In this document: piece after piece, positions 47,988 through 56,827 of the stretch | How positions within the stretch are numbered: position 1 is the first letter of the stretch | How the letters are laid out: the number at the start of each line of letters is the position of its first letter | Source: Candidatus Methylacidiphilum fumarolicum | GTDB lineage: Bacteria > Verrucomicrobiota > Verrucomicrobiia > Methylacidiphilales > Methylacidiphilaceae | Length of the DNA: 64,000 nt | Assembly (NCBI RefSeq): GCF_949774925.1 | Contig: NZ_OX458932.1 | Span: 124,001-188,000, forward strand | Direction: 5' to 3' | Notes under the pieces: model-generated | Seen by the model: the letters and a program-made list of their open reading frames with translations, nothing else | Told to the model about the DNA's origin: nothing | Database searches by the model: none | Position numbers and translations under genes: made by a program

Positions 47988-49016
47988 ATGATCTATAATC
48001 TCTTAAGGCCGTTACTTTTTTCTTTGGATCCTGAATTTGTTCATCTTTGTAGCTTGCAGTTATTAAGTCAGCCTTTTTTTAGTTACTTGTCTAAGGCTCT
48101 TTTATCTCCTTTAATGGAAGTCAAAGGATTGGAAAAAGAACTTTGGGGGATTCATTTTTCTAATCCTATAGGGCTGGCAGCTGGATTCGATAAAAATGGC
48201 ATTGGTTTACAAGCCTGGGAATCTCTTGGTTTTGGTTTTGTGGAAATAGGAACGGTGACTCCGTTGCCTCAAAAAGGTAATCCAAAACCAAGGCTCGCTA
48301 GATTGCCAGAAAGTGAGGCTCTTTGGAACTCCCTAGGCTTTCCAAGTGAGGGAGCAGAAAAGGTTTCGAATAGGTTGAAAAAGTTTCTTATGACGAAGGG
48401 AAAACCCAGAATGGCTATTGGGATAAACATTGGGAAAAACAGGTTTACTCCTTTAGATGAAGCGGTTGAGGACTATAAAAAATGTTTTCCTTATTTTAAG
48501 GATCTTGCTGATTTTTTTGTTGTCAACGTCAGCTCTCCAAATACTGTTGGTTTAAGATCACTACAGGAAAAAAAGAGACTGGAGCTCATATTAGATGAAT
48601 TAAACTCTATCAATATTATCCCGAAAAGTCCTATTCTTGTTAAAATTTCCCCTGACATTGAACGGAGAACTATTGCTGAAATCGTGGGTGTGCTTATTGA
48701 AAAAGAGGCCGGGGGAGTGGTGGTAGCGAACACCATGCTGGCTAAAGGACCCTGGGGACATATGGGAGGGATAAGTGGAAGACCGCTGAGCAAAATTTCC
48801 ACAGAGTTGATACGCTTTGTCAAAAAAGAAAGCCTTGGGCGTCTTCCAGTCATTGGAGTAGGAGGAATTTTCAATACTGCCGATGCGGTTGAAAAAATAG
48901 AAGCGGGAGCAGATTTGCTGGAAGTATTTACTGGTTTTGTGTACAATGGCCCTTCCTTTCCTAAAAGGCTTTGTCAAGGGCTGGCTGAATATTATCAGGC
49001 CAAAAGATCTAGCTGA
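47988..49016 (+). CDS. pyrD: Dihydroorotate dehydrogenase (quinone, class 2)
   Basis: Oxidises dihydroorotate to orotate in pyrimidine synthesis, giving electrons to quinone at the inner membrane. 342 residues. The N-terminal 45 residues form the amphipathic quinone tunnel region. [13 protein letters not shown] and [20 protein letters not shown] bind FMN, and the catalytic serine lies in [15 protein letters not shown], the class 2 signature. [10 protein letters not shown] closes the FMN site. Coupled to mnmE. Confidence 0.96.
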   Translation: MIYNLLRPLLFSLDPEFVHLCSLQLLSQPFFSYLSKALLSPLMEVKGLEKELWGIHFSNPIGLAAGFDKNGIGLQAWESLGFGFVEIGTVTPLPQKGNPKPRLARLPESEALWNSLGFPSEGAEKVSNRLKKFLMTKGKPRMAIGINIGKNRFTPLDEAVEDYKKCFPYFKDLADFFVVNVSSPNTVGLRSLQEKKRLELILDELNSINIIPKSPILVKISPDIERRTIAEIVGVLIEKEAGGVVVANTMLAKGPWGHMGGISGRPLSKISTELIRFVKKESLGRLPVIGVGGIFNTADAVEKIEAGADLLEVFTGFVYNGPSFPKRLCQGLAEYYQAKRSS

Positions 49017-49051
49017 AGCAAAAATCTCAAAGCTAGGTTCTTTGTATATGG

Positions 49052-49732
49052 TTAAATTTCAAGAGATTGGCCGGCTTTGAGAAGGTGGAATGGAATATCT
49101 TCGTCCTGAAATTTTGCTTGGGCTTCTTCATGGTCGATTTTGATGGCATCAAAAGTATCAAAATGAACTCCCATAACTTGCTTGCAATTGAGCAGCTTTG
49201 CGGCATAGATGGCTTCGTCTATGCCCATGGTAAACACTCCTCCAATAGGCAGAAGCGCCATATCTATTTTAAAACGTTCTCCAAAAATTTTCATTTCAGA
49301 GATAATGGCAGAATCTCCCGCGTAGTAAATTATTCCTTCTGGACTATCTACGATAAATCCTCCGGCTGTACCTCCGTAGGAACCATCAGGAAGGCTGCTG
49401 GAATGAGCGGCTTGGACATAATGGATTTTTCCAAAATTAAAACGTCGAGATCCCCCAAGGTTCATGGGAAGAATCTGGGTTACCCCTTGCTTCTCTAGCC
49501 AGAGGGTAATTTCAAAGTTAGAAAGAATAGGAGCTTGATTGGCTTTTGAAATTTGAGCTGCATCTGAAATGTGATCAAAGTGGCCGTGAGAGACCAAAAT
49601 GTAGTGCGGATGAAGATCTTCTACTTTTATCGAATGAGCCAGCGGGTTCTGGGTAAGAAATGGATCGAAGAGCAGATAAGAACTCCCCACTTCTAAACCA
49701 AAACAAGAATGGCCAAAATAATGGATTTTCAT
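49052..49732 (-). CDS. UPF0173 metallo-beta-lactamase-fold hydrolase
   Basis: About 226 residues from the ATG at 49732; a GTG two codons earlier is less likely. The metal-binding motif is HGHFDH in ILVSHGHFDHISDAAQI; MKIHYFGHSCFGLEVG at the start and YYAGDSAIISEMKIFG near residue 138 are diagnostic of UPF0173 (YtkL-like). GVHFDTFDAIKIDHEEA ends the core. The substrate of this family is unknown. Convergent with pyrD. Confidence 0.9.
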   Translation of the reverse strand: MKIHYFGHSCFGLEVGSSYLLFDPFLTQNPLAHSIKVEDLHPHYILVSHGHFDHISDAAQISKANQAPILSNFEITLWLEKQGVTQILPMNLGGSRRFNFGKIHYVQAAHSSSLPDGSYGGTAGGFIVDSPEGIIYYAGDSAIISEMKIFGERFKIDMALLPIGGVFTMGIDEAIYAAKLLNCKQVMGVHFDTFDAIKIDHEEAQAKFQDEDIPFHLLKAGQSLEI

Positions 49733-49894
49733 ATGCACTCTTTGTTTTTCAACGGCTATAGCAATCCAACTTTACAAGGTTTTGTCGAAAAATAAAAGGA
49801 AAAGTAGGAGAAGGGATGGCTATTCCTATAGGCTCTCTCCATCTTTTTTAATAGGGAAAGCCATATGGATCAGCAGAATGATTAAAAATAAAGA

Positions 49895-49939
49895 TTGACT
49901 TAAAATTTAGGCAAACCTAATATTATTAGACAAGGCTAA
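49895..49939 (+). promoter_or_regulatory. Promoter with two DtxR/IdeR-like boxes
   Basis: TTGACT (49895-49900), a 17-bp spacer and TAATAT (49918-49923) form a good sigma-70-type promoter. TTAGGCAAACCTAA (49907-49920) is a palindrome inside it, and TTAGACAAGGCTAA (49926-49939) follows at the start region. Both resemble the TTAGGNNNNCCTAA half-sites of DtxR/IdeR-type iron repressors. Binding would block RNA polymerase, giving iron- or manganese-dependent repression of the receptor. Confidence 0.6.
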
Positions 49940-49997
49940 ATCATAAAATCCTTCTGATAGCTCTTAATATAAGGAGTTTATGGCTTGGCTTAATTGT

Positions 49998-50013
49998 TGA
50001 TAATTAGTTATCA
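49998..50013 (+). promoter_or_regulatory. Palindrome immediately before the receptor start
   Basis: TGATAA-TTAG-TTATCA is a perfect 6-bp inverted repeat ending 9 bp before the ATG. It resembles a Fur box (TGATAAT-n-ATTATCA) with one extra base in the centre. It may be a second metal-repressor site or occlude the ribosome-binding site. Confidence 0.45.
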
Positions 50014-50022
50014 TATACTTTA

Positions 50023-52470
50023 ATGTTTCTTTTTCTATTCTTTATCTTGTTCTTCTTTAATTACTATTGTGTTGCTTCCGCTCAACCATCTCAAGGCCTC
50101 TTCAGTGTAGACAACCCAAAACCGCAGGCAAATCCAAATGAAGCAATAACCCTTCCGACCGTGGAAGTCAGTGCTGAGGCTGAAGTAGGTCCAGCTTCCT
50201 CTTTAACTTCAGCTTATGGGCCCGAAATGAGTCTATTTGAAACTCCTAGACAGATTACCCAAGTTTCTCGGGAGGCGTTAAATACCGTAGCTCCTGGAAA
50301 TCTGATGGGCTATGATGATCTTGCTCCCTTAGTTCCTTCTCTAACCACAATGGCTCCTGCTGGTGATTATTCAGTAGAACCTTTTATTCGCGGACTCCCA
50401 GCCACCACCTTCAGAAATGGTATGATGGTAGGCCTGGAAAGTTATGGGACTAGTGGAGTCCTCCCTAATTTTTATGCCTATGAAAATATTGATATCGTCC
50501 AAGGGCCAGTGACGGCAGTTTATGGTGCTAGAGAGATGGCAGCGGGTTATGCCAATCAAATTACCAAACAACCTTATTTTGATAAGTTTAGAGGCGCTGC
50601 CCAGTATTCCATTGGAATGTATGACCAGAATAGGTGGAATATAGACATGGGTGGTCCTTTTGTCAATGGAAAGGCGGCCTACCGGTTTGACTACGCTGGA
50701 CAATATTCTGGCAGTTATTATGAAGGGGCTTATATGCATAGTCAGGATTTTTACTTAGCTCTGTCTGCCAAGCCTACGGAAAACTACTGGATAGACACGA
50801 ATATTGAATATGATACGCTTGGTTTTAATCTTCCTTTAGGGATTAATCGGCCTGACCAAGCGCTGATCGATTCAGGGTTGTATCAGAGTGGCAATATGAT
50901 TGGGTGGTTAGGCCCCAATGGGAATTTCCATCCAGGAATTGGCACTTCGGTCCCCGGCCAAGGGTATGTTATTCAATGGGGACCTCAGCTGCCTATCAGT
51001 CTGAGGAATAACCTTGCTAATTTGGCAGGATCAGGGAATTCTCTGAATTATGTAGTGGCCCAAGTAATTCAGACTCTTAAAGTTTCTGACGATCTCCGAA
51101 TAGTTAATAACACCATGTTTGAATATCTATCCTTGTTGCAAAATCCCCTGGCCAACTCTAATTGGACGTATACCCCTGGAGATTGGTTAATTGAACACCG
51201 GATAGAAGCTCAAGATGAGCTGCATCTCGATCTTGCTGGTTTATCCACGAAGCATCTGCTCGATGGTGGAATGTTTTTTTGGTTCCAGAACAATACGGAC
51301 TATGTCGAAACAAGCCGAATAGCGGATAATTTCTGGAATATGGCAAAGCCTCTTAGCCGATCTAATCTTCTTCCTCCAGTAACAATGTCAGAAGCTCTAA
51401 GGGCACAGGATATTTATTTAACGGATATTCCTGTTCCAGGGATTCCTTACATTACTTATAATACCAACAATTTTGCGACTGCCCGCTCCCAGTTTTTCCA
51501 ATTTTCTCCTTTTATACAAGATGTAATTTCTATAGGAGACAAATGGTCTTTCATTTTCGGCAGCAGATTGCAGTGGTATATAGTGGCTAACAGTGAGCCG
51601 CCTGGGACCCCTCCTCCCTTGATGCTTCAAAGCTATTACTCGATTTTGGAGCCACAGGTAAATGCCAGTCTTAGTTATAAACCCTACCCCTGGATGAATG
51701 CCTATTTTACCTATGCGTATGCGCAAGTAGCTGCCATGGACGTCTTAGGCGCTTTTTGTCCTGAATTTACAAGCCAGTATTATCACTTAACAACCACAAT
51801 GTATGAATCAGGAGTTAAATTTAATTTATTCCATGATAAGCTTTTTCTTTCTACAGAAGGCTTTTATTATTCCACCTTTTTTCCTGTTACGGTTCTTCCT
51901 GGAGGATTTACTCCCCTCACTCCAGCTGATGTTATAGGGGCTGAACTTGCTGGAACCTATCAGCCGAATAGAAATTGGTCTTTTAATTTTGGCTTTGACT
52001 ACCTGGTTGGCGAGGAATTTTGGACACAGAGTGCTGCCCAGACTGGGCCAACAGTTATCCAGAACTACTCAGCAGCAGTTGCCGCGCTTTATAACTTGCC
52101 GGTCGATCCCTATGTTACCTTACCAACAGGCATTTATCCTTTCATCGGATTTCCTCATGAACATGGAACGGCCATGATAACATACAAATCCGATCATGGC
52201 TTTGGAGCTTCTTTCTGGCTGTGGATCCAAAGTGGTATGTTTCTTTCCTATGATTATGCCACTCGCATCCCCATTGATTATACTTTAAATGCAAGCCTCT
52301 TTTATGGAACGAACCGATGGAAAATTCAGCTCCAATGCTATAATATTACTGATAATCATTATTGGTTTCCAACAGGAACTGGCTTCCAAGGAGATAGAGT
52401 CTATAACTATGATAAAGTACTCATTGGGCTCCCATTTTGGGTTATGGGGACAGTAACCGTGTATTTTTAA
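50023..52470 (+). CDS. TonB-dependent siderophore-type outer-membrane receptor
   Basis: 815 residues. Signal peptide (FLFFILFFFNYYCVASAQ), then ITLPTVEVSAEA and a plug with EPFIRGLPATTFRNG and VQGPVTAVYGAREMA. The barrel ends FWVMGTVTVYF. It shares many segments with the island receptor at 34279-37143: TKQPYFDKFRG, AKPTENY, GINRP-x-ALI-x-GLY, NITDNHYWFPTGTG and the final barrel strand, so the two are paralogues. Its promoter carries iron-repressor-like boxes. No STN domain and no transport genes adjoin it; it may share the ABC system of the island. Confidence 0.92.
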   Translation: MFLFLFFILFFFNYYCVASAQPSQGLFSVDNPKPQANPNEAITLPTVEVSAEAEVGPASSLTSAYGPEMSLFETPRQITQVSREALNTVAPGNLMGYDDLAPLVPSLTTMAPAGDYSVEPFIRGLPATTFRNGMMVGLESYGTSGVLPNFYAYENIDIVQGPVTAVYGAREMAAGYANQITKQPYFDKFRGAAQYSIGMYDQNRWNIDMGGPFVNGKAAYRFDYAGQYSGSYYEGAYMHSQDFYLALSAKPTENYWIDTNIEYDTLGFNLPLGINRPDQALIDSGLYQSGNMIGWLGPNGNFHPGIGTSVPGQGYVIQWGPQLPISLRNNLANLAGSGNSLNYVVAQVIQTLKVSDDLRIVNNTMFEYLSLLQNPLANSNWTYTPGDWLIEHRIEAQDELHLDLAGLSTKHLLDGGMFFWFQNNTDYVETSRIADNFWNMAKPLSRSNLLPPVTMSEALRAQDIYLTDIPVPGIPYITYNTNNFATARSQFFQFSPFIQDVISIGDKWSFIFGSRLQWYIVANSEPPGTPPPLMLQSYYSILEPQVNASLSYKPYPWMNAYFTYAYAQVAAMDVLGAFCPEFTSQYYHLTTTMYESGVKFNLFHDKLFLSTEGFYYSTFFPVTVLPGGFTPLTPADVIGAELAGTYQPNRNWSFNFGFDYLVGEEFWTQSAAQTGPTVIQNYSAAVAALYNLPVDPYVTLPTGIYPFIGFPHEHGTAMITYKSDHGFGASFWLWIQSGMFLSYDYATRIPIDYTLNASLFYGTNRWKIQLQCYNITDNHYWFPTGTGFQGDRVYNYDKVLIGLPFWVMGTVTVYF

Positions 52471-52512
52471 CTTCTATTTCCTTTCTGCCTTTTCGAAAAG
52501 CTAGCCGGCATC

Positions 52513-53607
52513 ATGAAAATTGGTCAGCAAAGTGTGGTCACTATAGAGAAGATTGTTTATGGGGGAGAAGGTATAGGGAAACTGGAAGAGGGGATAATCA
52601 TCTTTGTTCCATTTTCTGCGCCTAAAGAAAAGCTTCGTGTCGTCATTCGAGAAATCAAAAAAAACTATGTCAAAGGAACCATAAAAGAGATTTTAGAAAC
52701 GGGCAAGGGAAGAGTACTCCCTCCTTGTCCTTCCTATGGCTCTTGTGGAGGGTGTGCCTATCAACATTTAGATTATGAGACAGAATTAGAAATTAAGCAG
52801 GCGCAGATCGAAGAGATCTTTTCTTGTTTTAAAAAAAATCATTCTTTTTTCATACAAAACATTATCCATGGTCCTTTTCCCTATGGGTATCGGAATCGGA
52901 TCAGTCTTCATGTAAGAAATGGGATGGTTGGATTTTATGAAAAAGCCTCCAATCGAATTGTACCCATAAGATCTTGTCTTATTGCATCGGAAAAAATTAA
53001 CGTACTTTTGAAAAAATGGCTTGATCAAAAAAGGCAGTATGTCGGGGCAAAAACGATGCATTTTTCCCTAAGAGAGCCGGAAATCCCATCCTATGGGTTT
53101 TATCAGGTAAATCGCTATCTTCTAGAAAAGATGCGCCAGCTTGTCGATGAAACCATTGGTAGGGAAATATCCCAGATTATTGAAGGATATAGTGGAGCAG
53201 GGTTTTTTACGGAATATTTAAAGCAGAGAATGGAAAAAATTTATGCGATAGAAGAAAACCCCTTGAGTGTTCAGTATGCAAAAGCCTTAGGGCTTAAAAA
53301 CATTTTTTTTATTGAAGGCAAAGTGGAGGACAAACTGGCTGATTGTCTATCCCAAATTGAAACAGCCAAAGCAGCTTACCTCTTTGATCCACCAAAAGAA
53401 GGAATCTCCAAAGAAGTTATCTCTTTGGTTAATTCCCATCCTCTTCCAAAACTTATTTATGTGTCCTGTAATCCTTTAACCTTAAAAAGGGATATACAAA
53501 GACTGGAAAAGAGTTACGTGCTTAGGACAATAAGACCGGTAGATCTTTTCCCAAAAACTCCAGAAATTGAATGTATAGCGCTTTTGACAAGAAAGAACGG
53601 AAGCTAA
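52513..53607 (+). CDS. RNA uracil-5-methyltransferase (TrmA/RlmD family)
   Basis: 364-residue SAM-dependent enzyme. An N-terminal TRAM domain (KIVYGGEGIGKLEEGIIIFV) is followed by a 4Fe-4S cluster motif CPSYGSCGGCAYQH, the SAM fold (EGYSGAGFFTEYLKQ, IYAIEENPLSVQYAK) and the catalytic cysteine in LIYVSCNPLTLKRD. The Fe-S motif points to a 23S rRNA U747/U1939-type enzyme (RlmC/RlmD/RumA), rather than TrmA. The 364-residue length is shorter than E. coli RlmD (433). The exact site is not determinable. Confidence 0.9.
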   Translation: MKIGQQSVVTIEKIVYGGEGIGKLEEGIIIFVPFSAPKEKLRVVIREIKKNYVKGTIKEILETGKGRVLPPCPSYGSCGGCAYQHLDYETELEIKQAQIEEIFSCFKKNHSFFIQNIIHGPFPYGYRNRISLHVRNGMVGFYEKASNRIVPIRSCLIASEKINVLLKKWLDQKRQYVGAKTMHFSLREPEIPSYGFYQVNRYLLEKMRQLVDETIGREISQIIEGYSGAGFFTEYLKQRMEKIYAIEENPLSVQYAKALGLKNIFFIEGKVEDKLADCLSQIETAKAAYLFDPPKEGISKEVISLVNSHPLPKLIYVSCNPLTLKRDIQRLEKSYVLRTIRPVDLFPKTPEIECIALLTRKNGS

Positions 53608-53699
53608 AGATAGTTTGTGAGTCTTAAGCTTCTGCCTCTATGGCTTTCTTGTTTAAATGAAGCCACCTACTAAAATCATTTTTTTTGGTATTGAGAAAG

Positions 53700-53731
53700 T
53701 TGACTCTACACCTAAGTAAAGGGTTTATATT
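53700..53731 (+). promoter_or_regulatory. MerR-family type promoter/operator
   Basis: TTGACT (53700-53705) and TTATAT/TATATT (53725-53731) are separated by 19-20 bp, the over-long spacer typical of MerR-activated promoters. Inside lies the dyad ACTCT-(12)-AGGGT (53703-53724), close to ZntR/PbrR operators. It sits 115 bp before the merTP start. The MerR-type regulator gene is not in the window. Confidence 0.5.
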
Positions 53732-53846
53732 AGACCAGTGAAAGGATAGAAAGGTAAATCTTCTACCCCTTGGAAGCCTAGCTAAGTGCAGTAGAGGAAG
53801 GGCGGAGAAAAAAATGTATCTTAGTTGAATCTTTTGAGGCTAAAAT

Positions 53847-54458
53847 ATGAAAGCAAGTAAGTTTGGCATCCTTTCAGCAATCCTTGCCGCAAGTTGTTGT
53901 GTTGGGCCATTGTTATTAGCCGTTTTAGGTATCTCAGCCGGATCGGTCTTTTTTGGACGATTTCATTGGTTTTTTTTGGCGGCTGGAGGAATGGTCCTAG
54001 TCTATGCATGGTGGCGTTTTATAAATGAAAAATCGTATTGTGAATGTGAATCTTATAAGGATTCCCAGAGAGCTTCAGCAAGTCATACACAAAAAAGGAC
54101 CTTGCTTTTTCTTTTAGGGGCCACGGCTATATTTTTGCTCTTTTTAGGGATGAGTTTGTTTCAGTCTTTTGGTAGTCAGAGCCTTGCTTCAGCAACCCTC
54201 CAAAATGTCATGTTAAAACCTGGAGAGGCTGAAATGAGAATCCCTATAAAAGGTATGAGTTGTGTGACATGTGAAATAGTTATCAAAGATCATCTTAAAA
54301 AAGTCTCTGGAGTACAATGGGTTAAAGTGAGTGCCGCGGCAAATGAGGCCATAGTTGTTTATGACGTAAACAAGACAAAGGTGGAGGAACTGCTATCAGC
54401 TATAAAAGACGCCGGTTATGAACCAGGGGATCCCAAGCTTATTAACTCAATCAAATAG
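53847..54458 (+). CDS. MerT-MerP fusion, mercury/metal-uptake-type membrane protein
   Basis: 203 residues. The N-terminal half is MerT-like: ILAASCCVGPLLLAVLGIS is the Cys-Cys-containing first helix, then a second helix and a YCECES cysteine pair in the loop. A third helix (about residues 85-105) leads to a C-terminal HMA domain with GMSCVTCE, as in MerP. Such MerTP proteins move Hg2+ inward to MerA; no merA is seen here, so another soft metal or detoxification elsewhere is possible. Preceded by a MerR-type promoter. Confidence 0.8.
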   Translation: MKASKFGILSAILAASCCVGPLLLAVLGISAGSVFFGRFHWFFLAAGGMVLVYAWWRFINEKSYCECESYKDSQRASASHTQKRTLLFLLGATAIFLLFLGMSLFQSFGSQSLASATLQNVMLKPGEAEMRIPIKGMSCVTCEIVIKDHLKKVSGVQWVKVSAAANEAIVVYDVNKTKVEELLSAIKDAGYEPGDPKLINSIK

Positions 54459-54485
54459 GTTTTGACGCTAAATTTGAGACTCACT

Positions 54486-54510
54486 AGCCCATGTTTAGTA
54501 AAAATGGGCT
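54486..54510 (+). repeat. IS1634-type end-like hairpin, isolated copy
   Basis: AGCCCAT-GTTTAGTAAAA-ATGGGCT forms a 7-bp hairpin. It matches the element end at 58586-58610 at 22 of 25 positions. It starts 28 bp after the merTP stop, so it may now act as a terminator; no transposase remnant follows clearly. Confidence 0.5.
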
Positions 54511-55399
54511 GATTTTGGGAGTGCTCCAGAGGAGAAGAAGCAATTTTTGCCAAAGAGATAGGGTTTTATCATAGAACTATTTCTAGACACTGGAAGCAAG
54601 TCATAGAAGACTTAGAAGAATTAGACTTTAATGTCTATTACAATTATGAGCGAAATTATTGTGTTTCATGGAAACGAAGCATTAATGACAAAAAAAACCT
54701 ATAAGATCGCCAACATGATTGGATGAATGCGCCAAATTTTTTACACGACAAACTTCCTTTGCGATAGACAGAAAAAGGAAGATTAAAAACTGTCTGTTAC
54801 TGTTCCGATCAGGGCTTCGTAGTCACTGAGACAGATAATTACAAGAAGATTTTAAAAGAAAAGTTATCTAACGATAACAGCAGAATAAAAGATAACCTAC
54901 AGAATGTATCATTTTTTGTCACTCGAGTAAGACACGCTCACTCTTGAGGCTCACATGAGGGTGAAAGAAAGTCTGGCAGCCACGGGACGAGTACGAAGCA
55001 AGAGGCCTACGCAGTCTTCGAAAGAATGAGCTGGAAGATGGCTTACAAGCTAGCGTCACGCTTTAAGATCAAAAATAAATTTAGACTGGCTTTGCACTTA
55101 CAGAAGATCCTAAAACAAAAAGCAGATGCCGAAAGAATCAGAATGAAGTTCCAAGAAGTCTTCGAATTGTGCAATGGTTAAAGCAGAAATGAGAAAAGCG
55201 CCTAAAAATTTGCCAAGATAAAGGGCGCCCGCTAAAGGAGCAACCGATTCGGGATTCAGTCGCCCTGGCTTTGCATCTTTTCCAGCAAGTTCCCGCAACA
55301 GAGACGCCTCCTTTGGAGTGACTGAGGGGGGCATCGCTACAGGAGCTTTGCCAATTCTATCAACAGAGACGGGAGCAATTCCTTTTTCAGAAGGCTTCT
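54511..55399. other. Eroded accessory DNA, no intact gene
   Basis: About 890 bp. Plus-strand frames broken by stops carry protein-like segments, for example FRLALHLQKILKQKADAERI near 55083-55142, but I cannot assign them. A minus-strand frame (55110-55334) has a compositionally odd KPGRLNPESVAPLAGALYLG run whose status is unclear. The region is probably a decayed phage or plasmid insert. Confidence 0.35.
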
Positions 55400-55675
55400 G
55401 TGTTGAGAGACAGACTAAATCAGCTCAAGATCATCCTTCAACGGGTATTCCGTCGGGTTCAAGGTAGTGATCTTGTGCTGGCTGGTCGATTAGTGGACTA
55501 TGAGCTCAGAGCGATGAGGCTTCATAGCCGTGCGCAACGAGCGGAGGAGATCCTGTCTAGGGCTAAGGAGATAGAGCAGGAAATCTTAGGCCTAAACCAA
55601 AAAATACGACAGCTATTCCAGAGTGTAAGTAGGCTATCAATCTACCAAATCTTCTGGACCTCCGGTGTGTTCTAG
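55400..55675 (+). CDS. Helical coiled-coil fragment, possible gene remnant
   Basis: About 91 residues from an ATG, with the same frame open about 20 codons further upstream. Highly charged heptad-type sequence (RAQRAEEILSRAKEIEQEIL). No recognisable family, no clear ribosome-binding site. Could be the end of a longer gene whose start was lost. Confidence 0.3.
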   Translation: MLRDRLNQLKIILQRVFRRVQGSDLVLAGRLVDYELRAMRLHSRAQRAEEILSRAKEIEQEILGLNQKIRQLFQSVSRLSIYQIFWTSGVF

Positions 55676-55835
55676 TAAGGTCTATGGACGTCTTAGGACG
55701 TGAAAGGATCTGCTGATTGAAAGCTACTGTGCCATAATGGGCATGCGCTGAAAGGATTTCTTCAGTCGGATGACTGAGGCTTCATTGCGGAACAGAGAGT
55801 CCATGAGTTTCCAAAAATTAGAAAGGAGGTAATAT

Positions 55836-56345
55836 ATGTCCAACGATAATAATTCAATAATATGCCTCAATATAAATAAAGTAAGGGATTTTATTTCGTC
55901 ATTATTCAAAGATGAATATCCCACATGCCTATTTTCTGGTGTTTTACAGCTTAACGACTATCAGGAGGCATTAGAACAGAGTAAGGCTATGCCGATAAAA
56001 ATCTTCGTTGGGATCGACGGAACCCCTGAGTTTGAAAGGATCGATCCTTTACTTTTTGAGAGGGTCGATACTTTGCCTTTCCTATTCAATGTGAAAATAT
56101 CTTGGATCGTAACGATCTTAGCAGATCGCAAACGAATAGGCATGCCAACAATAATACAGAAGATAGACGAGATAGTTAATACGATTCGTAGAGAAATAGG
56201 TAGCAGATATTTCGTCAAAGAAAACTATGCTGATTCTCCTACTAACTTAGAAGACTCCGGCATACTGACAGACGTAGGGACACGGGACGCTGAACTCTTC
56301 CAACGGAACATAGCCTGGCAACAACGATTTCGAGTAGCAATCTGA
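55836..56345 (+). CDS. Hypothetical protein, perhaps phage-derived
   Basis: 169 residues with a very strong ribosome-binding site (AAAGGAGGTAATATATG). Mixed alpha/beta composition, no signal peptide, no cysteine motif. IKIFVGIDGTPEFERIDPLL and the ending WQQRFRVAI are faintly like small tail-completion proteins of phages, but I cannot support that. It is the only intact frame in the eroded stretch between merTP and the RcnR gene. Confidence 0.5.
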   Translation: MSNDNNSIICLNINKVRDFISSLFKDEYPTCLFSGVLQLNDYQEALEQSKAMPIKIFVGIDGTPEFERIDPLLFERVDTLPFLFNVKISWIVTILADRKRIGMPTIIQKIDEIVNTIRREIGSRYFVKENYADSPTNLEDSGILTDVGTRDAELFQRNIAWQQRFRVAI

Positions 56346-56794
56346 TCGACGGATACGAAACCACTCCATGTTCTTTAGGAGTTTTCAATGATTAGAAAGA
56401 ATTCCTTCAGCCCATAGGCTGAGGCAAGATCCTTCATCCGTCCATTGCATAAAAACGTAATAATTTCTACATAGGTTCTTTCTTCGAGGTAAGAATGCAT
56501 GCATTAGGGATAATAAGTAATGACCCTCATAAGATTGCTTTATTGGTTTTGGGTGCGTTCTTGCTCAACAAAAACATGCATTTTTCCTTTTCTAAAGTTG
56601 GCAGGAATCAAAATAACTGTGTTATTTGGGCTAGATTTAATTTTATGCCTCATCTGGTGAGGGTAATTGCGACTACAAAACATAGGGGAAAATACGGGAG
56701 GTGAACCTGGTGAGAGCCTTCTCAGAAAATGGAAAATAAAGCAAGTTAGGGCGACGCTGGTCTTGGCTGGGTGGCGGTCATTTCTTACTTCTTG
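56346..56794. other. Gene-free stretch upstream of the RcnR-type repressor
   Basis: About 450 bp. Small frames lack support. The sequence becomes GC-richer from about 56700, consistent with a junction to the acquired rcnR-rcnA segment. Confidence 0.4.
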
Positions 56795-56824
56795 CAATAT
56801 CCTATCCTGGTGGATAGGATATTG
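56795..56824 (+). promoter_or_regulatory. Perfect 13-bp-arm palindrome at the repressor start
   Basis: CAATATCCTATCC, a 4-bp centre TGGT, then the exact inverted copy GGATAGGATATTG. It ends 3 bp before the ATG of the RcnR-type repressor, so it is almost certainly the autoregulatory operator, and its transcript could also hide the ribosome-binding site. Confidence 0.7.
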
Positions 56825-56827
56825 GAC

